Assembly: GCA_030407315.1 (NCBI GenBank)
Contig: JALQPE010001744.1
Location: forward strand, 62,001-126,000
Length of the DNA stretch: 64,000 nt
Direction of reading: 5' to 3'
Origin: Asparagopsis taxiformis
Lineage: Eukaryota > Rhodophyta > Florideophyceae > Bonnemaisoniales > Bonnemaisoniaceae
The translations under genes and the position numbers were made by a program. A model generated the notes under the pieces. It worked only from the letters and a program-made list of their open reading frames with translations. It was not told where the DNA came from and made no database searches. Below, one piece after another: positions 56,570 to 64,000 of this stretch; within the stretch, counting starts at the first letter, position 1; each line of letters begins with the position of its first letter.

Positions 56570-57970
56570 CGTGTTTCCTTTGTTTGGTGTAGAGGATAGA
56601 ACGACGGTGAGTATGCCAGTTTGGAGAGATTGCAGCGAGGGAAGCGTGTGTTTTGCTTCGTACTGTTGTCGTATATGCGATATTGATTCATTAGCCTAAT
56701 GCATGACTCACGAAGCTTCTGAGAAGCTTCGTGAGTCATGGTTTGCATGTTGTGAACGATGGGAGGCCGGTAAGTAAGTGAGTCTTGCGGGTGTGCAATA
56801 AGGGATGCATGGGTGTCTAGTCTGACTGTTCTGGTTCATTTTGATGTTGTATAGGTGGTGCAGGAATGGTGTTGAAGGAAGGTAAGTTTCATTAAGCTTA
56901 AAGACAGGTTTCGCGATGAAATGGAATGCTGACTACATTTGTTCGTTGCACGATTTGTGACTTATTGGTTGTATTGTGTACATGATGCAACGAGATGAAG
57001 AGTTTAAGTGCGTTCTGAGGGTATGAAGCGAGGGAAGTGTTTGTTTCGAATTTTACTGTCGTCTTTTATGCGATATTTATTTATTGGAAGCTTAGTGAGT
57101 CATGGTGCATATTCGCTGAAGGGTGGAAGAGAGGTAAGCGAGCATTTAGGGGGTGCAGTGAGTGGAATGTAGGTTTTGAGTCTGACTGTTGTGGTTGATG
57201 TTGATTTTGTGTAGGTGATTCCGGAATGGTGATGACGGAAGATAAGTTACATTGAGCGCCTAGTTAAGTTGTGCGAAGATATGGAATGCTGACTACATTT
57301 GTTTTTTGTGCAATTTTTGACTTATGGTTTGTATTGTGTGCTGGATACAACGAGGATAAGTAAGTTCTGAGGGTATGCAGCCAGGGAAGCATGGGTTTTC
57401 AGTCCGACTGTTGTTGCTGATTTAGATGTTGTGCAGGAGATGCTGTAATGGTGATGAGGGAAGGTAAGTTACATTGAGCGCCCAGTCCGGTAGTGCGAAG
57501 ATGCGGAATGCTGACTTCATTTGTTGGTTGTGAGATTTGCGACTTTTGGTCTGTACTACAGTAGTGACTATGGTGTGTAGAATGAAACGAGGGTAAGTGA
57601 GTTCTGAGGGTATGCATCGAGGGAAGTGTTTGTTTCGAATCTGACTATTGCAGTTGATGCGATATTTATTCATTGAAAGCTTATCCAGTCATGGCGTGTT
57701 TTGAGTGAAGGATGGAGCGAAGGTAGGTTCGGAAGTTTTGAGAGTATGCTGAGAGGGACATGTGGGTTTTGAGTCCGACTGTTTTTGTTGATTTCGATTT
57801 TGTGTAGGTGATGCAGGAATGGTGATGACGGAAGGTAAGTTTCATTGAGCGTTAAGATGTGTTTGCGAAGATATGGATAGCTGACTACGTTTATTCATTA
57901 CAAGATTTTTGCATCATGGTTTTTACTGTGTGTAGGGTGGAAGGGGGTAGGTAAGCGAGTTTCTAGGATA
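56570..57970 (+). repeat. Tandem array with 27-nt exon-like units between splice-like motifs
   Basis: Units spaced 222-371 bp apart. Four contain exactly 27 nt between an acceptor-like AG and a donor-like GTAAGT: 56855-56881, 57215-57241 (donor changed to ATAAGT), 57437-57463 and 57808-57834. Read in phase 2 all four lack stops and encode (D/G)(A/S)(G/V)MV(M/L)(T/K/R)E. A second recurring block (GATATTTATT, AAGCTTA, GTCATGG, then AGAG|GTAAG) lies between. A real transcript is unproven. Confidence 0.5.
56702..56740. repeat. Perfect 39-bp palindrome
   Basis: Arms CATGACTCACGAAGCTTCT and its complement around one central G. One arm corresponds to the AAGCTTAGTGAGTCATGG block that recurs singly at 57104 and, degenerate, at 57680. 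The palindrome therefore arose by inverted duplication within a repeat unit. Confidence 0.9.
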
Positions 57971-58395
57971 TCTGGCGGGGGAAGCGTTGCTTTTGAATCT
58001 GACAGTTGAGGTTCATTTTATGTATGTGGTGCAGCAGTGGTGAAGCAGGAACGGTAGGATTCAAGGAGAGTGAAGAAAGGATTTGGGATGATGGGAAATG
58101 AAGATGTGAGGTGTCTTCTGGAAGTGTATATTTTCGGGCATACGATAGAAGTGAGAGTGGGCTCCAAATCAGTACGATTTTCTGACCATATTCGTGTTTA
58201 ATTTCTTGATGATTCGATGGGAAGAGGTGTTGTTAAGGAAAGCAGGGATGGTATTCGGAAGGAGCAGATGTTTTCTAATCTAGGCCGTGAGGGTCCGTGA
58301 AGTATGCGCAGATAGTAGTGCATGGCGTTCGGATGGTAGGGAGCATGCGATTCTGGGGGAGACGGGTGATCGACGATATGCTGACAGGTATTTTG
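57971..58395. other. Spacer with degenerate remnants of the array
   Basis: A last weak unit (GTATGTGGTGCAGCAGTGG near 58025) then unique sequence. No gene is supported. Confidence 0.35.
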
Positions 58396-58521
58396 TATTC
58401 TGGCTGGATACGTATTTCATATTCTGGCTGGATACATATTCCGTATTCTGACCGGATACGTATTTCCTATTCTAACCGGGTATTTATTTCCTATTCTGAC
58501 CAGATATGTATTTCCTATTCT
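58396..58521 (+). repeat. 24-bp tandem repeat, five units
   Basis: Units of the form TATTCTGACCGGATACGTAT plus TTCC, each 24 bp, with small differences, ending in a partial sixth. Because 24 is a multiple of three, the frame at 58297-58554 reads an octapeptide repeat (YSGWIRIS, YSDRIRIS, YSNRVFIS). I do not regard that frame as a proven gene. Confidence 0.75.
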
Positions 58522-58645
58522 AGAGAGACGTATTGTATACCAGCAGTTTCGTAAATGAGAGAATAAAATACGGTCCGATATGGGCCCTGAATTTACCTTC
58601 CGTTGTAATTTCTTCCCTCCCGGTTTTCGCTGATATATTGTATAC

Positions 58646-58817
58646 TGGATGTCGGGTCCTAGTATTCCGCCATATGTACTAGAGAAAGTGGATGTCGGGT
58701 CCTAGTGTTCCGCCAAACGTACTAGAGAAAGTGGATGTCGGGTCCTAGTATTCCGCCATATGTACTAGAGAAAGTGGATGTCGGGCCCTAGTATTCCGCC
58801 ATATGTACTAGAGAAAG
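58646..58817 (+). repeat. 43-bp tandem repeat, four units
   Basis: Units beginning TGGATGTCGGGTCCTAGTAT and ending TACTAGAGAAAG, at 58646, 58689, 58732 and 58775; a fifth begins at 58818 and grades into the element terminus. They contain the CTAGTA/TACTAG and GGAxGTC words of the termini. Confidence 0.85.
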
Positions 58818-58867
58818 TGGACGTCCGCATCCAAAAAATTTTTATTTTTTTTGGACGCGGACGTTCA
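58818..58867. repeat. Imperfect hairpin at inner right terminus
   Basis: TGGACGTCCGCATCCAAAAA pairs with TTTTTGGACGCGGACGTTCA across an A/T-rich loop, with two mismatches. It carries the same GGACGTCCGCGTCC word as the element ends. Confidence 0.75.
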
Positions 58868-58978
58868 TTTGTTCTAGTAAATCTCGGGGCCGACTAGGAC
58901 CCGTACTAGAGAGACTGGACGTCCGCGTCCACTTCCGAAAACACAGACGACGTCTTTTCCAAAGCGCTGGAATTAGAT

Positions 58979-59479
58979 ATGTACGCCAAGACGATGAAGC
59001 TGAAGAAGGTAATCGTTCCGCCACGTTCAGTCTTCATCGGTCACGGCCATGTACAACACGCCGGGGCAGGGCATGTCGACAGAGTTGTGTCACACACGAC
59101 AACGAGGTATCACACGTATTTCAGGAATGCGTCGTATCCGATTCCCGACAATGTTTCGTTTGGTTTCATCAGGCGGTTGGGATTCGAAGAAGAAGTAATC
59201 CCCAATGCTCCGCGCCGGTCTGCCAGGCAAAGTCAACCGGCACCTATCAATGTTCGCCACAAGACAGTTGTTCCCATCCCGGTCAAGAAAGATCGTAGGC
59301 CGAAGACAGGGCAGCTCGGAATGATGCGGATGAAGACGACAGAACGCAAGCCAGAACGCAAGCCTATAGCCCACACAATTAGTGGGGTCCCGTTGATGCC
59401 TATTCTGCCGGGAGATCCTGAATATCAAATTCAGTATTATAGTGAGGATAAAGAGGAAGAACAGTTTTCCGACGGCTAG
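58979..59479 (+). CDS. Cupin/dioxygenase-tail-like ORF, right copy
   Basis: 166 aa from ATG 58979. It begins MYAKTMKLKKVIVPPRSVFI, then GHGHVQHAGAGHVDRVVSHT and RYHTYF, a PIPDNVSFGFIRRLGF block, a basic middle and an acidic end EEEQFSDG. The H-x-H...H-AGAG...R-x-H pattern resembles the C-terminal strands of DSBH (cupin/2OG oxygenase) folds. The frame continues upstream without stop to the inner terminus at 58949, so it is probably the 3' part of a longer gene. It shares its tail with the left copy, apart from substitutions and an indel near the end. Transposon-borne; function unknown. Confidence 0.45.
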   Translation: MYAKTMKLKKVIVPPRSVFIGHGHVQHAGAGHVDRVVSHTTTRYHTYFRNASYPIPDNVSFGFIRRLGFEEEVIPNAPRRSARQSQPAPINVRHKTVVPIPVKKDRRPKTGQLGMMRMKTTERKPERKPIAHTISGVPLMPILPGDPEYQIQYYSEDKEEEQFSDG

Positions 59480-60529
59480 ATAGCTTAACAACAACTACTT
59501 TAGCAAACAATTATCGAGAATATAATCATCTCCTTTATCACTTTCAATCTATGAACCTACTATAATGTACTTCCGTTCCATGCTTTCAAACTACATTGTC
59601 CATTCCCTCGTGGGTTGGAGCATGATTTCCAGGACGATTCCCCCACATCTCTAGACTCGATGGTCTATGCTAGAAATAGCAGAACAATTGGGTTTGTACG
59701 TGCTTCATCGCCTACTTGCTTCCGGTAATGGGTGGACGTGCACGATACACGATCAACCTGAAATGGACGTCCGGTGGATGTCCAGCTCAGATGCATTGCT
59801 GGCCAGCCCAGAAATTCTACAATTTCGGGCAGAAAAAATATTGCAAAAAACATCGATTTCGGCGGTCGATTGTGCCGTACGGCACACCCCCATCTCAAAA
59901 ACATGTTCACATGTGCATGTTTTTGAGAATAGCCCAAATTTTAATTCAAATCAAGGTGTCTAATTTGGCCACAACGGCCCCAGGCACCGGAGGCGCCGCC
60001 CCGAGCGGGGCCATCACTGGCTTCTGTAAGCACTAACTGTAAGGCTAAATGGCGCCTAACGATGGGTCGATTTCAGGCTCAATACGTCAGGGACAGGTCT
60101 TGGTCCTTATTTCATCATGGTCCCGCCCCACTCTCTCACGACCAACCTGAAATGGATGTCCGGTGGATGTCCAGCTCGATTGCATTGCTGGCCAGCCCAG
60201 AAATTCTAAAATTTCCGAAAAATCAATTTGGTGGCCCAGCATCTCCTGTGCCGAAAATTCCCGCACTCACTTCTGATATACGTCCAGACGTGTTTCGCAC
60301 TTGTACGCATCAGGGAAGGCGTCACGGAAGGTTGAGACTACGCTACTTGTGTACCGCGTCGTCTGAAATAGCGAGTAGTGTTTGTTGTATAGTTGTGGAG
60401 TATGCGTCTAGTGGTTTGTAAAGCTTGCAGAACGGGATAGGGATGTGGGTGGCCCTATTTTATGAATACATGAGTACCAATATTCAGGGTTGACAAAGCG
60501 GAAAGGCATACGCTCATACATGTTTGAGA

Positions 60530-61510
60530 TTGCATAGTAGAGAATATATTTTCATCGAAATTTACATGGAGCTGATAGAGGTTTTAAGGATGAGGTATGA
60601 GAGGAAGAAAATTCTTCTGTGGTATGAGGATGTGTTCTGTGGGGGATGGAATCTTGGGATGGTACAGGGGGAGGTGGAAATGTACGGAGTGCGGGTTTAG
60701 ATTGGAGTGTGATTCGGAGAGGAGTGCCGACAAGCATATTATGGGGATTGGGGAGACGTTGCGGGGTGTTGGGTAGTGAGGGCGGAGGAGGTCTTTAGGT
60801 GGGACCGTAGGAGGGTGCGGTTGAAGGCGCCGAGAGGAGGGGGTTTTAGGAAAGTGAGGAGAAAGAGGGGGAGGGGGGTGGCGTCTGTTCTGGCTGTGGT
60901 GAGTGGGGATGTGATGGAGAAGAAGGAGTTATTGTATTTGGGGAGGGAGGGGAGTGGGAGGATGGGTGCGAAGTGGGGGGTTGATATGTGTTTCAGAGCG
61001 GGGAGGTTTCTGGGGAGACGGCGGCGGAGCGGGAGCGCGAGCCGGTGGTGGCGGTGTATACGGTATCGAAGATGCGGATGGCATGGGGGCATAGAGCAGG
61101 TCGGGTACGGGATGGGGAGTGAGAGGTTTTGGAAGAGTAAGCTGCAGGGGAAGTTTGTGTAGAGGGCGAAGGAGAGGGGTTGAAGGTAGAGGAGAGAGGT
61201 TATTGAAGAACAATACGTTTCAAAGGTGATGGGGGAGAGCATGGTCGAGGAGATAGGGGGTGTTTTTCCCTATTCTGAGGTAGTATGAGGACTGGTTATA
61301 CGAAATCTGTACGGTAGAGCAGAAAAGTAGGTATGGAATGGAGGTGTGCACCGTGGAAGCGGGGATAGGTAGCTGAAAATGCGTGCTAGAGTGGTATTGG
61401 GGGTGTTTGAGGTACAGTACGGGGGAGGTGAGCACCAACTGGAAGGGGGTGTGAGCGAGAGGATGAAAAAATTAAAGACGAAATTGGAGTCGACCGACAA
61501 GGAAAAATAG
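60530..61510. repeat. C-rich tract, copy 3 (inverted, G-rich on +)
   Basis: Inverted copy of 42600-43620. The zinc-finger-like frame is open at KCTECGFRLECDSERSADKH, then loses one G near 60774, shifting frame. The frame continues at 60776 (AEEVFRWDRRRVRLKAPRGG). Confidence 0.7.
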
Positions 61511-61823
61511 AGTGGTCGCCGTGATGGATGCGGACATCCATGTCGAGCACGGCGGCAGAAATTTCTGGGGTCGAAATTTTTGAATTTCTGAACTGGCGCC
61601 CGTCCTAGGTGGACAAAGACATGGCGGAAGTCCATCCCGAGGGGGACATCCGTGGTACTAGAAACAATGAATATCGCCCTAGTAATACTAGACGTACTAG
61701 ACCGCATGGACGTCCGGTTCTAGGCGGACATCCAAAAATACTGGAGAACATGGACGTCCGCCTAGTAATACTAGGTGTACTAGAGGTTGTGGACGTCCGC
61801 GTCCATTTCCGAGAACACAGACG

Positions 61824-62060
61824 AACCACTGAAGTAGGAAGGAGGTCCCTTAACTCCGCAGCAAGTGTATACGCAGCATCGTACATGTCACTGAAAGCTA
61901 TCAGCTCGGCACCCAACACGGACCTGGTGATTCGACGAGCCTTGTAAGACTTGAAGTAGATAGGTATAGCATTCCCGCTAGCTGTCATACCACGGAGTGG
62001 TCTGCCCTGGTGGGGTCGTGTCGACATCCTATTGGACGACCCCGGTTCGGGAATAACCAA
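61824..62060 (-). pseudogene. Copia-type RNase H fragment
   Basis: On the minus strand the frame reads GMTASGNAIPIYFKSYKARR, then ITRSVLGAELIAFSDMYDAA, the conserved RNase H start of copia pol. It stops at the element terminus (61823). The upstream side ends at the probable LTR at 62076. Confidence 0.65.
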
Positions 62061-62075
62061 TGGAAACAGCCTCGC

Positions 62076-62639
62076 TGTACCTCAGACCAGTGAGGGAGAG
62101 GGACCCATTGGGACAACTAAAGACCCCACAAGGGGCAAATTTTAACTAAGCTGACTCAGCTAACTTTACACTGTAACACTAACAGTCGGTGATCTCGCGG
62201 GCTCCCGCAGTCGCCATAATCAGGGATCTGATTGGTGCACATAAGGATATTTATTCCTAACTGTCTACCTACCCTAACTGTTTACAGTAACTTAGTTTAG
62301 TATAAAATGCCTCTGGATTAGCCAGAGTGCTTAACCTTCAGAGGTAACGTAAACTCACGTGGAATTTACGACTCCACTGAACAGTGTTTGCATTGCTCTA
62401 TTCCATCCTTCCAGGACGAATTAGCTTTAGCTATACAGCTCGACGGGTTACGTCTTTCGCTCCATCAATACGCACTTCGTGCGTGAGCACCCCAACCTTC
62501 ACCCGGCATCACCGGAAGACCTTTCGTGGTATACTCGCTATTGGCGGTTGACGCAAGATTCGCTTGCTCTACCACACTACCGAGGCTCGGGACACCTGTA
62601 GGGTGGTTTTGCCGCTTTGCGGATTTTCTACCTACTACA
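62076..62639 (+). repeat. Probable solo LTR related to the one at 40788
   Basis: Ends TGTAC...CTACTACA and shares much of its right part with 41270-41799. It is not followed by a primer site but by minus-strand pol sequence. No matching target duplication was found, and the left boundary is uncertain. Confidence 0.45.
62301..62309 (+). promoter_or_regulatory. TATA-like box within solo LTR
   Basis: TATAAAATG, positioned like the 41431 box in the related LTR. Confidence 0.4.
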
Positions 62640-62957
62640 GGAGAGTTCTTGTAGCTGCTTTAGCGTCTTCGGCGATGTGTCTTCCGGGCGAGCCTTGCGT
62701 AGTAAGCGGTAAAGCTTATCAGCTGATGGATGGCAGAACTGCCTGTGCATCCGCTTCAGCTGCGATACCGTGAAGAATTTAAGGATTGGTATCGCCATTG
62801 TAGTATACGTGGCAATTCCGAAATTGCAAATATTTACGTTTTCCGCGGAATTCGAATTTCGGCGGACACGACCGGCGACAGCAATGCACGAACATTGCTG
62901 GCGCGAGCGCGCGCGACACCGGCACACGTGTGCAACGAACGTACTGGCAACGGCCAA
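62640..62957 (-). pseudogene. GAG-pre-integrase fragment of copia pol
   Basis: The minus-strand frame contains FFTVSQLKRMHRQFCHPSAD then KLYRLLRKARPED, the zinc-binding domain ahead of a copia integrase. Together with the RNase H fragment downstream it gives integrase-before-RNase-H order, the copia arrangement. Integrase core and reverse transcriptase are missing. Confidence 0.65.
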
Positions 62958-62977
62958 CGGACCAACGGGTCCCTACG

Positions 62978-63453
62978 TGTGACCCACAAGGTCCTTTCCC
63001 ATTCGGGGACGTTACGAGCAGTGTTTACACTGTAAAGCGATGCCATCGTGGCCATATAGGTATTGGCATCGTGCCGGGAGGGAAAGGGGACAATTCATCG
63101 AACGAGCAACGGCTCTAGTCTACGACTGACTTCTACGTTTTACGTTTACGTTCTGCCTAACGAGGCTTCGTCTCCGTCGAGCTGCGTACTCCCTACCCAT
63201 CGCCGCACGTAAGGCTGATTGCGTGTAGTGCCTCCGGGCTTGGTTGAGAGCGCCTCCGGTGACGTACCACCTCGTTTGCTAACGTAATCCTCGCGTGGAT
63301 TGTTGCGTCGTGACGCTCGTGTCTACTCGCTAACCACTCTACCTTTCTACCTAACATACAGTCAAACACCAGCGGGTGGACTGTTCGTTTCGTTTCGTAA
63401 GGACAGCGTGTCCGTAGCTCGTACCAGCTATCTAGAACTAACGTTGTTCCACA
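62978..63453 (+). repeat. Third LTR, different family
   Basis: 476 bp from TGTGACCCACAAGGTCC to ...TTCCACA, with short inverted ends. It is followed after one base by the same primer-binding-like 18-mer as at 41801. The start shares CCACAAGGTCC with the 40788 LTR, but the remainder differs. Confidence 0.5.
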
Positions 63454-63454
63454 C

Positions 63455-63472
63455 TGGTCTCTCGACCTAGAA
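63455..63472 (+). other. Primer-binding-like site, second copy
   Basis: TGGTCTCTCGACCTAGAA, identical to 41801-41818, at the same one-base distance from the LTR end. Confidence 0.55.
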
Positions 63473-63557
63473 GTTGCTACGAGCATAACGACAACCAACG
63501 AGGTTGAGCTCTTTTACGTTAACGAAAAGCTACGTGCTACGCTACAGACGACGGTCT

Positions 63558-64000
63558 ATGAATTACGCTGTGTCGAATTCCAGCGCGTCGCCCAGGCAAC
63601 CGTTGCCAACGTCAGCGGACGCTGAAGTCGACGTGGCCTTGTCAGCAGAAGCGATCTTCGCGACTGATCGATCTATCCCGCCGGATATCGAGGCGATCGG
63701 CCAGCTACCACGTACGGTAAGCCCGTTTGAGTCCGTGAGTATGGACCCCGCAACGCGCGGTCAGCTCAACGAAGGGAACGTGACTCCCACGGCACTACGC
63801 GTAGTGTACGAAGACCTTCGAGGTCACATCGAAAGGGCGAGCGACGCGGCCGTCGACGAAGCCGTAAGGCAGAGACTCGGAGTCTCGGAGCGCGAAGCTC
63901 GTGCGTTACGTGAACGCTCAGCGACCCTCGAACGGGAAAACGAAGATTTACGAAACCGCCTCTCCGCCGTGGAGGGAAGACTCGACTCGTTTGTCGTAGT
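63558..64000 (+). CDS. Gag-like protein, C-terminus beyond window
   Basis: ATG 63558 opens a frame still open at base 64000 (147 codons): MNYAVSNSSASPRQPLPTSA, a disordered acidic part, then a coiled coil (SEREARALRERSATLERENE). Placement after LTR and primer site and the same disordered-then-coiled layout as the 41877 frame identify it as gag-like. Apparently intact so far, so this element may be younger than its neighbours. Confidence 0.6.
   Translation, partial: MNYAVSNSSASPRQPLPTSADAEVDVALSAEAIFATDRSIPPDIEAIGQLPRTVSPFESVSMDPATRGQLNEGNVTPTALRVVYEDLRGHIERASDAAVDEAVRQRLGVSEREARALRERSATLERENEDLRNRLSAVEGRLDSFVV

Larger units (their letters stand above)
45180..58949. mobile_element. Inner element with the same termini
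   Basis: The left end starts CGTCTGTGTTCTCGGAAATG (45180). The right end (58949) reads, inverted, CGTCTGTGTTTTCGGAAGTG, with a few differences. It contains a second copy of the C-rich tract on its left side only, a pair of inverted inner arms, and between them two decayed cellular-type genes. The flanking sequence on each side is the cupin-like ORF of the outer arms. Confidence 0.6.
42276..61823. mobile_element. Large nested element bounded by inverted copies of one terminus
   Basis: The left end begins CGTCTGTGTTCTCGGAAATG (42276) and the right end is its reverse complement finishing CATTTCCGAGAACACAGACG (61823). Inward from each end come the same GGACGTCC-rich blocks and CTAGTATTACTAG palindromes. 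Each arm (42276-45179; 58950-61823) is about 2.9 kb and they are inverted copies of one another, mostly collinear. A second pair of the same termini sits inside (45180 and 58949), facing inward in the same sense, so this is an element within an element, or a fold-back rearrangement. It interrupts a gag-like frame on the left and abuts an RNase H fragment on the right. No intact transposase was found. No convincing target duplication is visible. Confidence 0.7.
58950..61823. repeat. Outer right arm of inverted repeat
   Basis: Inverted equivalent of 42276-45179. Collinear pairs include 59480-59690 with 44530-44740, 59760-60000 with 44240-44480, and 60140-60420 with 43740-44040. Confidence 0.75.

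Noticed and set aside
58396..58817. CRISPR-like appearance of regular short repeats
   Set aside because: Repeats are contiguous without unique spacers, and the DNA is eukaryotic; they are minisatellites.
42271..61830. Target-site duplication for the large element
   Set aside because: Flanks TTAAT (left) and AACCA (right) do not match; nor do ACAT and ACGT around the inner termini convincingly.

Overview
The window is nuclear DNA of a eukaryote. It holds spliceosomal introns of 71-76 nt (GT...AG), coatomer, mitochondrial porin and RUVBL1 genes, and an intron-containing tRNA. It is very probably a photosynthetic alga, because it has a DUF1995 plastid-type protein and a GatC of the organellar type. 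Compact intron-poor genes next to a repeat-packed block, with copia-type retroelement remnants, fit a red alga of the florideophyte kind, but no species can be named. Several long open frames begin at TTG or GTG; for those I moved the start to the first in-frame ATG.

Region 1 (1-39.2 kb) is gene-dense, almost all single-exon genes on both strands: coatomer beta' (edge-truncated), a HAD-like protein, an unknown basic protein, a two-finger C2H2 protein, PRA1, a SEUSS/LDB-type adaptor, VDAC porin, a PAK/STE20 kinase, a DUF1995 protein, a small probable mitochondrial protein, a bHLH-like/GAF regulator, a 3-ketoacyl-CoA-reductase-like SDR, an MFS transporter, a CTLH/CRA-type protein, a Cu/Zn superoxide dismutase, RUVBL1, RNA polymerase I/III subunit AC19, GatC, UTP23, a zinc-ribbon protein and tRNA-Thr(AGT). 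These are unrelated housekeeping functions, not a pathway cluster. Divergent pairs (RUVBL1/AC19) probably share promoters.

Region 2 (39.2-64 kb) is mobile-element DNA. It starts with a decayed pogo-type transposase, then a copia-like LTR and a broken gag-like frame. That frame is interrupted at 42276 by a very large structure ending at 61823. Its two ends are inverted copies of one terminal sequence, each arm is about 2.9 kb, and a second pair of the same termini (45180 and 58949) is nested inside. The inner segment has a further pair of inverted arms (about 46.8-48.8 and 54.3-56.0 kb). Between these lie two decayed cellular-type genes: a minus-strand P-loop NTPase with WD40-like repeats, and a plus-strand GRDP/DUF1399 gene with an in-frame TAG. 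Seven copies of a double-palindrome module, a tandem array of 27-nt micro-exon-like units, and 24-bp and 43-bp tandem repeats fill the rest. To the right of 61823 come minus-strand copia pol fragments split by a probable solo LTR, then a third LTR with its own primer-binding-like site and an open gag-like frame running off the window.

The most interesting object is the nested long-inverted-repeat element at 42.3-61.8 kb. All similarity statements are by eye.
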